From: Papilionanthe hookeriana x Papilionanthe teres
Taxonomy: Eukaryota; Streptophyta; Magnoliopsida; Asparagales; Orchidaceae
Reading direction: 5' to 3'
Length of the DNA stretch: 64,000 bases
Assembly: GCA_022702705.1 (NCBI GenBank)
Contig: CM040422.1
Span: forward strand, 40,819,270 to 40,883,269
The position numbers and the translations under genes are program-made. Positions 45,630 through 57,699 of this stretch are shown piece by piece (position 1 is the stretch's first letter; each line of letters begins with the position of its first letter). The notes under the pieces are model-generated. The model worked only from the letters and a program-made list of their open reading frames with translations. It was not told where the DNA came from and ran no database searches.

Positions 45630-46960
45630 CACAAAGCCCTTAGTTTAACGTCGTCAGCCCGACAAAACTTCAAGTTATTCAGGTTAACCCAACATTAAAA
45701 CCTCATTAAAATTAGGTCTATTGCCTTCAAAATATGGTTTTAATCTTTTTTCATTAACTTTGAATATTCTTCCGAATTTAGGGTCTTCAATAAGCATAAC
45801 TCTAAATTGATAGATTTTTAAGACAGTGAAAGGTCATGTCCATCTTGATTTCAGTTTCCCAAGAAATAATTTCAATCTTGTATTGTATAGTAAAACTTTT
45901 TGTCTTGGTTCAAATTCCTTTTTAACAATCTTCTGATCATGCTATATTTTTCTTCTCTCCTTTTATATTCTATCATTATCATATGATTCATTTCTGATTT
46001 CTTCCAATTCATTTAATTGCAACAGTCTTTTCTCACCAGCGTCTTTCAGATTAAAGTTCAATTTCTTTATCACCCAATATGCTTTATATTCTAATTCAAC
46101 TGGCAAGTGAAAAGTCTTTCTAAAAATTAATCTGTAAGGGGACATTTCTATAGGAGTTTTATAAGCAGTTTTGTATGCCCATAAAGCAGAGTATAATCTA
46201 GCAAACCAATCTAATTTCTCAGGATTTATGACTTTTTCCAAAATTCATTTAATTACACCATTAAATACCTCTATTAAGTCATTAGTTTGAGGGTGATAAG
46301 ATTAGAGATTCTATGCATAATATTATATTTTTCTATCAATCTCTGAATCAGATTATTCTTAAAATGGGAACCTCCATCGGTGATGATTACTCTAGGCATT
46401 CCATATCTTGTGAAAAAAATTTTCATTAAAAACCTCGAAACACTTTTAGCATAACACTTAGGTAAAGCTATTGCCTCAATCCATTTTGGTACATAATCAA
46501 TAGCAATCATTATATATATTTCCAAATGAAGGTATAAATGGTCTCATAAAATATAATCCCCAAGCATAAAAAATTTCAACTTCCAAAGTAAAATTAAGAG
46601 GCATTTTATTTCTTCTAGATATATTGCTTATTCTCTGACATCGATCATAAGCTTTAATAAACCTATAAACATCTCTAAAAATAGTAGGTCTATAAAATCC
46701 AGATTGCAAAATCTTATGTACAATTCTATCAATTTCAAAATGTCCTTCAAATTCAGAATCATGGCACTCTCGAATAATTCTTTCAGTTTTATCATAAGGA
46801 ACACATCTCCTAATAATAATATCATTACATTGCTTATATAGATAAGGATCATCCCAAAAATAAAACTTAGCATCATGTTTAAATTTTTTCCGTTGTTGCA
46901 TTGTTAATTCAGGTGGTAAAATATTACTAACGATGTAGTTTACAATATCAGCATACCACG
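45630..46960 (-). pseudogene. pol: Integrase, element B
   Basis: The zinc domain at 46901-46600 has CHDSEFEGHFEIDR, and then RCQRISNISRRNKMPL (first Cys altered, AYDRCQ). The core at 46525-46274 shows IAIDYVPKWIEAIALP (Asp) and PRVIITDGGSHFKNN (Asp). The Glu is in HPQTNDLIEVFN near 46265, one frame over. The C-terminal part at 46241-45963 has WFARLYSALWAYKTAYKTP and LPVELEYKAYW. DDE is therefore complete but split by frameshifts. Confidence 0.8.
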
Positions 46961-46989
46961 GTATATGTTCTTCAATAATATTATATAGT

Positions 46990-48360
46990 TGCTCATCTAG
47001 AAAAGTTTATATTATTTCCCTTTCAAATTTAGCCAAATTAGGTTTTTGAAGTCTTAATAAATGATCAGTTATTTGATTATCACCACTTTTCTATTAACGA
47101 TCTCTAAATCAAATTCTTGCATTAAAAGTATCCATCGAATCAGTCTTAGTTTAGTATCCTTCTTTTGCATTAAATATTTAATAGTAGAATGATCAGTATG
47201 AATTATACATTTAACTCCAATTAAGTAAGATCTAAATTTTTAAAGGCATAAATGATAGCTAATAACTCTCTTTCTGTAGTGGTGTAATAAATTTGATCAT
47301 CAGTAAGATTCTTACTAGCGTGGTATATAACTTTAAACATTTTCTTGTGTCTCTGCCCTAAAACCACTCCAATAGCATAATTGCTAGCATCGCACATTAA
47401 TTCAAATGGTTTCTCCCAGTCAGGTGAAACCAATATAGGGGCAGCGATTAATTTTCCTTTATAGATCGAATGCTTTTAAGCATTCATTGTTAAAATCAAA
47501 GTTCCTATCTTTTTCCAAAAGTTAGCATAGAGGCTTAGTAATTTTTAAAAATTCTTTAATATATTGCTTGTAGAATCCTACATGTCCTAAAAAGCTTCTT
47601 AGCCCTCTCACTGTTGTTGGAGGTGGTAATTTTTTTTATAATTTTAATCTTCGCAGGTTCTACTTCCATGTCATATTCAGATATTTTATGCCTAAGCACA
47701 ATTCCTCCTACAACCATAAGTTGACACTTTTCCTAGTTTAGGACTAAATTTTTTCTTTCACATACCTCTAAAACTTTTTTTAATTTGCATAAGCATGCTT
47801 CAAATGAATCTCTAAATACTGAGAAATCATCCATAAACACTTTTATTCCCTCATCTATTAATTTGCTAAATATGGACATCATACATCTTTGAAATATTGC
47901 AAGCGCATTACAAAATCCAAAGGGCATTCTTCTAAAAGCAAAAGTTCCATAAGGCCTAGTAAATGTAGTCTTCTCTTGATCCTCAGGAGCAATAGGTATT
48001 TGGTGATAACCAGTATATCCATCCAAAAGGTAATAATACTTGTGTCCAGCAAGTCTGTCTAACATTTGGTCTAAAAAAGGTAATGGGAAGTGATCTTTTC
48101 TGGTTGTGGCGTTTAATTTTCTATAATCAGTACATATTCGCTAACCAGTGACTTGTCTTGTCGGTATAATTTCATTTTGTTCATTTACATCAACAGTCAC
48201 TCCTCCTTTCTTAGGAACATAATGAATTGGGCTTACCCGAACACTATCAAAAATAGGATATATAATTCCAACATATAACCACATTAAAATCTCTTTTTTA
48301 ACCACTTCTTTCTTTATTGGGTTCAGTCTCCTTTGCGGATCAACTCTAGGTTTATGTTAT
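46990..48360 (-). pseudogene. pol: RT and RNase H, element B
   Basis: The RT is clearest at 48065-47733: LDGYTGYHQIPIAPEDQEK, then PFGFCNALAIFQRCM and VFMDDFSVF. The fingers lie upstream to about 48360 with stops. The connection and RNase H follow to about 47000 (CDASNYAIGVVLGQRHKK, then TTERELLAIIYAFKNL at 47433-47221). It is more decayed than element A. Confidence 0.75.
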
Positions 48361-48399
48361 TCATTTAGCAAAATTCTATACATACATATCGATGGATTG

Positions 48400-49560
48400 A
48401 TTTCTTTAATATCTGTTATGGACCAACCAAAAGCCATTTTGTATCTTTTTAAGGTGTCCAGTAATTTTTTTTTTATATTCATTTAAATCTGAAGATACAA
48501 TGACTAGTAAGGTAGATGATTCTCCTAAGAACATATACTTCAAATGATTAGGGAGAAGTTTCAGCTCAAGTTTAGGAGGTTTAATGATAAATGGAATTAA
48601 ACTTTTATCTCTATTTTCTATAGTATCCAATCTTTCAAATCTTTCCTAAACAAATTATAACTTTTCATTCTTCATATCATTCAAATCATCTTCACTTGCA
48701 CTTTCATTTTCATCCTCACATTCCAAATTTTTTTCAAATACTTCTTTAAAATGATATTCTCTCAAATAATCACAGATTTACATTCAAAAGCACTCATCAT
48801 CTTTTTCATTTGAAGGGTATTTCATAGATTTCAGAATATTGAAAGTTACCTCTTGATCATTCTCTCATAGTTAACTCTCCATTTTGAACATCGATCATAG
48901 CTCTCCCAGTAGCAAGGAATGGTCTTCCCAAAATAATTGGAATTACTTTATGTTCCTCCATATCTAATATAATAAAGTCCATAGGAAAGATAAATTTATC
49001 CACCTTCACTAATACATCTTCCACAACTCTTTTAGGATAAGTGATAGAACCATCAACCAATTGCAGGGTCATAGATGTAGGTGAAATTTATCCTATTCCC
49101 AATCTTTTGAATGTTGATAAAGGCATAAGATTAATACTGGCTCCCAGAACACATAAAGCTCTTCGGAAAAATTTCTTACCAATAGCACTCAGGATAGTGA
49201 AACTACCAGGGTCTTTAAGTTTTCCAGGAAGTTTTTTCAGATAATTTCACTACACTCATAACTAAGTGCAACAATCTCGTGGACTCTAAACTTTTTTTTC
49301 TTTTAAAGAATATCCTTCATAAACTTTGCATAATCAGGCATATGTTCTAATGCTTCAACAAAGGGAATATTAATCATTAATTTCTTAAGAATTTCTAAAA
49401 ACTTTGCAAATCTATTATCCCTGTTTTGTTTCTTTAGTCTTTGAGGAAAAGGAGGAGTTAGTTTTTCAATAGTTATCCTCATTGGTTCAATTGGATATTC
49501 GTCTGGATATATTCTATTAGAGCCTTTCTCAATGTTCACTTCCTTTCTTACAACTTCAAC
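48400..49560 (-). pseudogene. pol: gag-pol linker and protease, element B
   Basis: The frame 49539-49303 (PPFPQRLKKQNRDNRFAKFL) and 49072-48857 (VDKFIFPMDFIILDMEEHK, IPIILGRPFLATGRAMIDVQ) match element A 37620-37000. The DxGA active-site region near 49140 is present but out of frame. The tail to 48406 (PKLELKLLPNHLKYMFLG) leads to RT. Confidence 0.7.
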
Positions 49561-49699
49561 TTCTTTTCGAATTCTTGTTTCCTATTTTTTTCCACTCCAA
49601 AATTGAATAGCCTTAATTTGCTCCTAGTTTTGATCTTTTGGGTTGATCTCACCATTGCTAGGAAGATTTCCAAAAGGTCTATTATTAAGCGCAGTAAAA

Positions 49700-50976
49700 A
49701 TATGTCCCAATTGATTATCAATGTTCTTCATCGCAACATTTTGATCTTGAATTTGATTACCCATATTCAGAATTTTTCTTCAGTAGACAATTTCTTTTTC
49801 TTAAATTGACGGTTACTATTAAAACTAGAAGGATAATAAGGTCTATAATTGATATTTCCTTGGTTTTTCAAATTTCCAACTAGATTCATAGAATTATTTC
49901 CCCATTACTGGTTAACTATAGCACTGGTATTATTCCAGTTAATGTTTGGGTGATTCTTCCAACTAGGATTATAATAATTCGAGTAAGGATTATTAACTTT
50001 GTTATTTATGCAATTCAAGGTTTGATAAGGTTTTTGAGAGTCTATCATCTGTCCTGATGAATTTTCTTTTAACAGTGGGGGTTTTGGAGAATAATTCATT
50101 CCATATTGATCTATTTTCTTAGAAAGTGCAGCAATTTGAGAGACTATCATAGTTATCGCATTAGAATCATGAATACTAGCTACTCTCTTAGGATTTACCT
50201 GCCTAGAGGGCCATTAAAAATTATTAGTAGCCATCTCTTCAATTAACGAATATGCTTCATCAAAAGGTTTTGGCATTAATGATCCACCAGCAGCACATCG
50301 ATAATCGATCTCAAGGATCCCACTAATCCATTATAAAATGTTTGAATTATTAACCAGTCTGGTAAAGCATGACGTGGACACTTTCTCAGAAGATCTTTAA
50401 ATATTTCTCAAGCTTCATGTATAGATTCTCTATCAAACTGACTAAAAGATGTGACATCATTCCTCAGCTTAGCAGTTTTTGAAGGAGGAAAATATTTTGA
50501 CAGAAACTTTTGTGAAAGTTCTCCTGAAGTTTTGATAGATCCAGGTGCTAAAGAATTTAACCATGCCTTAGCCTTATCCCTAAATAAAAAAGGAAAAATT
50601 CTAAGCCTAACAACATCGATTGACACTCCATCGTATTTAAAAGTTGCAAAAAGTTCTAGAAAACTAGCGAGATGTAAGTTAGGATCTTCATTAGGTGTTC
50701 CTCTAAATTAATTATTCTGTATCATTTGGATAATAGCAGGTTTATGCTCAAAAGAATTAGCATCAACATCAGGGTTTTGGATAGTTAAGTGAATTTCATC
50801 TGTTGTTGGATTAGCATAATCTCATAAAGGTCTTGGTATATTTTCATTTTTATTGTTAAGTTGTTTGCCATTTTATGAGGATTTTCATATTATTTTTGTT
50901 GTTTTTGAATTTTTCTAATAGTATGCTCTAATTCAGAATCGTAAGGCACTAAACCAATAGATCCAACACTATGCAT
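49700..50976 (-). pseudogene. gag: gag of element B, several stops and shifts
   Basis: The ATG at 50976 corresponds in position to the gag start of A. The Retrotrans_gag core is at 50640-50408 (RDKAKAWLNSLAPGSIKTSG, LSKYFPPSKTAKLRNDV). DWLIIQTFYNGL follows near 50350-50310, then a frame break. The Asn-rich tail (NNPYSNYYNPSWKNHPNINW) is at 50060-49930. Roughly one stop or shift per 100 bp. Confidence 0.75.
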
Positions 50977-51082
50977 AAAAACACAATATGCACACTAATA
51001 ATAAACAAACACACACAATTATGACTTGTAATCCAATTATAAGCTTTCAAATACTTCAAAATTAATTTTCAGTTACCTTTTC

Positions 51083-51100
51083 TCCCCGGCAACGACACCA
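51083..51100 (-). promoter_or_regulatory. tRNA-Asp primer binding site, element B
   Basis: The plus strand TCCCCGGCAACGACACCA differs by two G-to-A changes from the tRNA-Asp 3' end (AACGGCGCCA). It is followed after 6 nt by the LTR. Same spacing as in element A. Both changes are at CpG or CpNpG positions. Confidence 0.85.
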
Positions 51101-51106
51101 AAAACT

Positions 51107-51144
51107 TGGTGAGACTTTTTAAAATTGCCAAAATTTATGAACTC

Positions 51145-51206
<62 letters not shown>

Positions 51207-52777
51207 ATTAAGTTTTCTATTGAGTCATACAATTAAACGCGAGTATACATATCACTCAAGTAATACAGGGCTCTAGTGGAGTTTTGGATATCGATCCCAC
51301 TGGGAGGCGATTAATTTTATTGTGTAGCACAGAATTCACATCTCGAATCATAGCACAATTGCAAGTAATTACTAATCTTAATATAGAAACAAACAGTTGT
51401 ACTTACTAATTCTACCAAAATATGTTCTAACATTCTAGCAAGTTTAACTAACACAAGACTAAATTTATAACAAAGTTTAGTTGTTAAGAATGAATCTTCC
51501 TCCACTCAAATAATAATATGATGATTTTTGTGACATAGATCAGTGATGCAAATATATTGTGCCAAATAGGAGCATTCCTATTCTTTACCCTTTTCCAAGT
51601 TCCTAAAGAACATTAGTTAATCCTAAGTTCAGTCCCAAATCAGTGGTTAGGCTGGGAGAATACTGGCTCTCACTTAAGAGCTCCCACTTCCCTTCCCCTG
51701 AAAGCTAACTCTCACTTTAGTTTCCAAACCCTAGGACCAAATTGAGGATTTCAGCCGGTCACTCTAAAATCTCCAATTCTATGCTCATCAAAGTATATTT
51801 CTCTATTTTTACACTTAACCCCGCATGAACTACGTCACTCATTCATGGACATTCAATGTGAACTTCACTTTTGTTGTGGAACTCATAATCCTTTTGAAAC
51901 ATAAGTTTCCCAACAAGTTTTAACAATTTAATTGGCCAAATCAAAAAATAAATGAAGTATGAAGTGAAAAGGTCATCACAAATTCTCCATAATAAATTGA
52001 CACATCATTTCCATATCACAACATCAACACATCACATGAAAGGAGGAAGACAAAGAAATCTACTCAAGACTCATGAGGAAGGGATGACAAAACATGGATT
52101 TTATATATAAAAGTAACGTCATACAAATAGAGTAAAGAAAAGACAACTTATCTCAAACTCTTCCCCAAGAGAATCTCAAGGAATTCCTTTGACTCCTCTT
52201 CTTTTTTCACAATAAAACACAATTCTCTCTTTAGATAAGAAAGGAAGAAGAAATATCTCACTTTTCCTCTCCACCTACACTCCTTAGAAGAGAACACACA
52301 AACCCTAGATTTCATAAACAAAATGAAAAGACACACTCACTCATCACTCCCTCAAACACTAAACTCTCTCTCCCCTCCCTAAATTTGGCTCCAACGTAGT
52401 TTAAATTCGGCCATATTTCCCAAGAGTTTCTTCAAGCATCCCTCCAAAATTTAGCCAAATACATTAAATCTAGTTTGAAATAGGGATAGAGTGCGGTTCG
52501 TCACAGGATAGGGCACCGTCCGGCGCTATTTTTCAGCCTTTTGGTCAAAAGTCTCTGTATATTGGCGTGATCTGGCGCTGGTAACAGCATTGTTCAGAGC
52601 TAGTTGAATAAAATGCACTTTTGCTCCAAATTTGCTCCTTTTCACTTCCTTTGCTCCAAAGGCCTAAAATCATTGTATCTGCATGAAATCATGAAAAATA
52701 CCTTTCTTGAAAGTGGAATATAATCAAAAACAGGTATGAAATAGACATTAAAAAGCTATTAAATTTTTAGTGGATCA
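51107..52777 (-). repeat. 5' LTR of element B
   Basis: 1671 bp, TGGTGAGAC at left to GTGGATCA at right. It contains a (TA)n run at 51150-51204, the TATCGATCCCACTGGGAG box near 51290 and a GC-rich motif at 52500-52605 (AATAGCGCCG in element orientation). Its right edge abuts T2 integrase with ACCTC target duplication. Confidence 0.85.
51150..51204. repeat. (AT)n microsatellite in LTR B
   Basis: About 27 AT units near the U5 end of the LTR. The other B-type LTR at 59557 has a run of the same length class at the same position; the truncated copy at 33946 has only five or so units. Confidence 0.9.
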
Positions 52778-52782
52778 ACCTC
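52778..52782. repeat. Target-site duplication, right copy
   Basis: ACCTC, partner of ACCTT at 33941-33945. T1 has the uninterrupted sequence AGAAGTGAAAGCACACC at the corresponding site near 7325-7341. Confidence 0.7.
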
Positions 52783-53290
52783 CCTGAGTGGCACTACTTC
52801 TGCCCACTTTGAAAAGTAATATGTTGTTGCGAGACTGAAGTGATGCCCTCTTAAAGATGGCGGTTCTATAGGACCCACTATATATGTGCCCCAACATTCA
52901 AATGGCCATAACACAATCGTCAGATGTAACATATTCGGAGGTTGATGTATAACCACTCCATGCACCTGGCATTAGTGACAACTTTTAGAAATTTTTATAT
53001 AGTCGGTCATCATTGATGGCCAGTAGTATTCTAGCCTTTTTATCTTCATTTTCATCTTTGAACCTGACTGATGGGCACCACAACGTCCCAAGTGCACTTC
53101 CTTAACAATTTCTTGAGCTTCGGGCCCGCTCAGGCACCTTAGCCACATCTGATCGAAAAACCTTCTGTACAAGACATTATTTATTAAAGCGTATGAAAAA
53201 GTTCTTTTCTTGATCTGATGAGCTAGTGACTGGTAGTTTGGTAGCTTACCTGTTTGCAAATATTTTATTAATGACAGCCGCTAATATTCT
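52783..53290 (-). pseudogene. pol: Integrase N-terminal part, T2 (proximal side of insertion)
   Basis: The frame 53259-52972 holds EIVKEVHLGRCGAHQSGSK and KRLEYYWPSMM. 52965-52783 reads PFECWGTYIVGPIEPPSLRG, with Tyr where T1 has the first catalytic Asp, and ends YYFSKWAEVVPLRE at the insertion. The remainder is at 33940-33194. Confidence 0.8.
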
Positions 53291-54600
53291 GTAGTCTCTG
53301 TCATTGCTACAACTTTTTCTTTGTTTCCAAATTTGTGCAATGTATCTACGTCAATTTGTGATAGGACCTGCCATCCCTGAACTGCAATTTCAATGGAATA
53401 TTCCTGTAGGCATGCAAATTGCTTTGCAAGTCAAGCTAAAGCATTGCCAAGGGTGTTCTCTCTTCTGGGAACCTTGTATATCGTCACATTAGGAATATGC
53501 TCTAGCAACTTCCGCTTATACTAAAAATATTGCTTGAGTCTGGGTTTCAAAATGTTGTACTGCCCGGCAACCTAGTGTATGATCAATTGCAAATCACCAA
53601 GGTGTTGATGTCAGTTATCCCCATTTGAATGGTCAATTCTAATCCAGTTATGAGGGCTTTATATTCTGTTTCGTTATTCATACATAGCTCTGTTAAATGG
53701 TAAGAGTAGCTTAACATTCCCCGCTCCAATGCTATAAAGATTAGTGTGATCCCTACCTTACCAGGCACTATCATTTGCATTTCCTTGTCTCTTTGTGCTG
53801 ATGACGCTCCATCGAAGTACAACTCTTAACACCGATCATCGGGGTCTTCTAAGCTCATTATTTTTTTGTCTTGAGAGGCGATTCTGTTGGTAATGGGTGC
53901 GCTGTGAAAAAGTCTGCTAAGACTTGTCCCTTTATAGCCCAAAGAGGAACGAAAGTTATATCGAATTAAAATAATATCATCGACCACCTGGCTAGTCTAC
54001 CGAAAAGAGTCGGACAGGTCATCAAGTATTGCAATGGATTAAACTTCGAAAAGTTTGACCTTATGAGAAAGCATGTAGTTTCTACGCTTCTGGGCAACGA
54101 AGATCAATGCTAGAAAATTCTTCTCAATTGGAGGATATTTCACTTCCGTCGGAATCAGACGTCAGCTTAAGTAGTAAAGAGTATTTTATTTTCCCTCATC
54201 ATTAACCTTGGCTAGCAAGGCTCCAAGGGAGTTGTCTAAAGCCGCAGTGTAAAGTATCAATGGTCTACATGAGACAGGGGCTGCTAAAACTGGAGGTGTC
54301 ATTAAGTATTGCTTAATATTTTTGAAGGCATATTGACATTTGTCATCGCAAGTGAGCATGGCATCCTTCTTAACTAAAGCAAAGAATGGTTAACACCTTC
54401 CTGAAAAATTAGAAATAAAGCGTCAAAGATATGCCAACTTCCCTTGAAATGACTGCAATTACTTTAATTTCTATGGGGTGGCATTTCTAAGATAGCTTTA
54501 ATGTTTTTCGAATCAATTTCAATCTAACAATTTCAGACAACAAACCCTAAGAATTTCCCCAAGGTGACACCAAAGGCACACTTTAAGGGATTCATTTTAA
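53291..54600 (-). pseudogene. pol: RNase H domains of T2
   Basis: The second RNase H is clear at 53822-53583: YFDGASSAQRDKEMQMIVPG, then YSYHLTELCMNNETEYKALI. This matches T1 6300-6470 and retains sequence lost to a stop in T1. The first RNase H lies at about 54420-53860 in broken frames (SSLGALLAKVNDEGK-like, GQVLADFFTAHP-like). Confidence 0.7.
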
Positions 54601-55560
54601 GGTTGAATTGTCATAATCACTTGAAAATAGTTCTCAAATCACATAAGTGATCTTCCTTTAGTTTGCTTTTGATGACGACATCATCCACGTAGCATTTTAC
54701 TTAATTATAAATAAGGTCATTGAAAATCTTCATCATTGCTCGCTAATAGGTTGCAACTGTGTTCTTCAATCCGAAAGGTATTTTGGTGTAGCATTATACT
54801 CTGAGGTGTTCTGAAGGTTGTGAGCTTCTCATCTTCTGGTGCCATTTTGGTTTCATTGTATTCGGACAATCCATCCATAAAAGAGAAAGTCTCATGGGTC
54901 AACACAATTTCAATCATTAACTATGGAATCGGTAGTGGAAATTCGTCTATCGAGCACGCTTTGTTCAAATCTCTAAAATCCACACAAATTTGAATCTGGT
55001 TGTTCTTCTTCCTAACTGATACCACATTAGCCAACCAAGTCGAGTATTGTTCTTCATGGAAGATTTAAGTGTCTATTAGCTTTTTAATTTCCGCTATAAC
55101 TTGTTGTTCGATCTCTAGACGCATTCTTCTTGAAGCTTGTCTGATTGGAATGGCGGTGTGATCGACCCCAAACTTGTGAACTACAACCTCTGGGACTAAT
55201 CCGGGCATCTCCTCATAACTTAAAGTAAAACAATCTTTGAATTCCATTAATAGTTTAACCATATCGGCAGAGTCTTCTTCGCTGAACAAGGAGCTGACAA
55301 AGGTTGTTCTAGGTTCTTCATTAGTCCCTAAGTTAACTTCCTTTAGCTCATCGATCGTTGATTTGATCTGTTCTTTAAATTTTGGTAGAGCATCTTCAAC
55401 TGGACAGTCTTCAAGGTCTTTTGAAGCTTCCAAACAATTTTCTTCAGGCTCACTAGTAACAACCAGGCAAGATTCTGTATCATCCAATGATCCTAGCGTG
55501 CCGATCTGAGACCTTATTTTAAGTTAGGAGGTCTACTCGCATTACTACATAACTTCTCAA
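54601..55560 (-). pseudogene. pol: Reverse transcriptase of T2, degraded
   Basis: The frame 55487-55065 gives the linker and fingers (SSLFSEEDSADMVKLLMEF, then MRLEIEQQVIAEIKKLI). 54917-54717 gives FSFMDGLSEYNETKMAPEDE. The YVDD region is near 54690-54680 in another frame (CYVDDVVIKS). Several stops and shifts. Confidence 0.75.
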
Positions 55561-56349
55561 AATGGTGTGATTGGTCTTTTGACCATTGTTTAGGTATAAC
55601 AACTCGTTGAATTAAATTTTGAACACAGGGAGAATACCACTCAAATGGAAGTTCCATTAGTTCAGTGGAGGCAACATCTTCTATTTTTACATTATTTTCA
55701 GAGCTAGAAGAAGAAGCACCATGGTAAAATTATCGGCTTAGCACCGCCACCATGCACCTCTTTGACCACCAGACCCTCGACCTTACTAGGGTAGATCGGG
55801 GTTAGGGCCATAGTTTACACATAGTGGTTTACTTGTTGTACATCGATTTGTATTCTTTGTTCTTTTCATCTTCTAGGGAGATCTTGAACTAAGGTTCCTT
55901 TTGATTTATCATCATTGCTTCTTTCTTGGTTTCTCTTTCTTCTTTGGAATTGTCTTTCCAATTAATGTCGATCATTGATTTCGTTTGTCAAATAATTCTA
56001 TCATTTCTTCCTCGACCTCGTCCCCAGCCTTGACCTCAGATGCGAGTTCTGGAAAAGCCTTCACCATCTCACCGTAATGGAGTGGTGAGTAATTATTGAA
56101 CAAGAATTGGAGGATCTTCATTATCTCGTACTTCTTCTTCTTCTTTGTTTGGCACATTATTTCTAGATAAACTTGTCTTCTTCAAAGGCGTGTACTAAGT
56201 GACGTCTTCATGATCTCCCTCTTCATGTACGGAGAATGACTGTAGCTTACCTTTAATGCACTGCTCCTGACCACCCTCATAGTACTTCATACACTGGTGC
56301 AGAGACGATGGAACCATCTGGTACTCATGGATCTAGGGTTGACCCAGTA

Positions 56350-57450
56350 GGGCATTGAATGATGTTTCAGAATCGATTATGTGGAATTTTGCAGTTGTTA
56401 TTGCCAAATCACCGATCCTCATTGATAGTGTTATTGACCCAAGAGCTCTTTCTCCTTTCTGATTGAAGCCTTTTTAGTAACATTTTGTCTGCTTTGAGAA
56501 TACAGGCATCAATTTCCAAATACGCTAAAGTCCGAAGATTCATCATATTGATTGATGATTTCAAATCAATTAACACCCTGGAAAGTGTGAAGTTTCCGAT
56601 AGTAACTAAGATGTACAAGGATTTTGTGATCGGCTGTCTCAAGTAGTAAGTCATTGTCCATGAAAGTAACACCGTACTATTCTTATATAGAGAAAACCTC
56701 GTCTAAGGAATTACCAGCCATTTAAGCTAAGCAAATCTCTGGATCAAGTAAGGCTATGATTAGAGTTTCTCTCATCTCTTTTAACAAGATTAGAGCTTCG
56801 TAAATGCTCAGTTTGGCTAGCAAATTCTGAAGATGGGCTAGCACATTATAATCCTTTTTATTACTAGGTTCTTCTTCAACCTCTTCCCGAGTGGGTAATT
56901 CTTTTATTGGGGTTAGCTCTTTTTGAGCAACCACCTGCTTTCCTTTATCTTTCAGACCCATCCTTGGGGGTAAGAATTTGTTGCATCTTAAATTGATTTA
57001 TGTTATTTCTTCCAAATATGTTACTGAATTTGCTGGTGTCTCTTCTTGAGCTGAAATGACTGGCTCTTCTGGAGGTTCTTCAGAATCCGAGGATTCGAGC
57101 TTGATTACCATAAGGGATCCTTGGAATTCCCAGATGAGTTCATTGCTTCACAAACTATCATAACTACTTTCATCGACATCCTCCTTATCACTGATACTAG
57201 GGTTTTGTTATATTTGAGAATTTTTATTAGAGTCGAAATTGAGTTTCATATTAGGTTGATTATCATTAGTTATGTAATCGTTAGAAAAAGTCAAAACATA
57301 GCAAACACCGTAACTCTTAGCATTATAATACCCCATAGGGGCAAATAAATAATCATACAGAGTAAAAGGTTCGAGAAATTTCTCCCCCAAATCAGAAATA
57401 ACAATCCTAGGGAATGCAGCCCATACTCTACTCTTCAGTGCCTCGGTCTT
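56350..57450 (-). pseudogene. pol: Protease and acidic linker of T2
   Basis: 56672-56409 contains VLIDLKSSINMMNLRTLAYL, the counterpart of the T1 retropepsin site, with the DxGA core changed to DLKS, so it could not be active. 56961-56722 and 57390-57208 match the acidic linker of T1 (KDKGKQVVAQKE; YNAKSYGVCYVLTFSNDYI). 55561-56349 carries the protease C-terminal part and the protease-RT linker in broken frames, with low-complexity Glu/Lys stretches. Confidence 0.65.
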
Positions 57451-57699
57451 CTTCTCTGCTACAGTCTTCTCTTCCTTCTAGGGTGGCTCCTCTGTTACAA
57501 TTGATAGTGCTGGTTTAGCAGGTCTCAAACTCTGAATTAAAGCATGCACTGAAGCGGTTTGGATGTGACTCAGTATTTTCTTTAATGATTTCATCCATGC
57601 TGTACTCCATCCATTTCTGACTGTGTACTGGTTTATCGAACAATAGGATAGGCCAAAATGACATTGATAGAAGCTCTTTGGGGCTCTCTCATTTACTCT

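Larger units (their letters stand above)
33946..52777 (-). mobile_element. Nested Athila-like block (elements A within B) inserted in T2 integrase
   Basis: The 18.8-kb block is bounded by TGGTG... at the left and ...GGATCA at the right (TGATCC...CACCA in element orientation), with 5-bp target duplications. The outer element B has its 5' LTR at the right and a 3' LTR fragment at the left. Element A, in the same orientation, lies inside B's 3' part. Part of A and of B's 3' end was lost in a deletion joined at about 34611. Confidence 0.75.
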
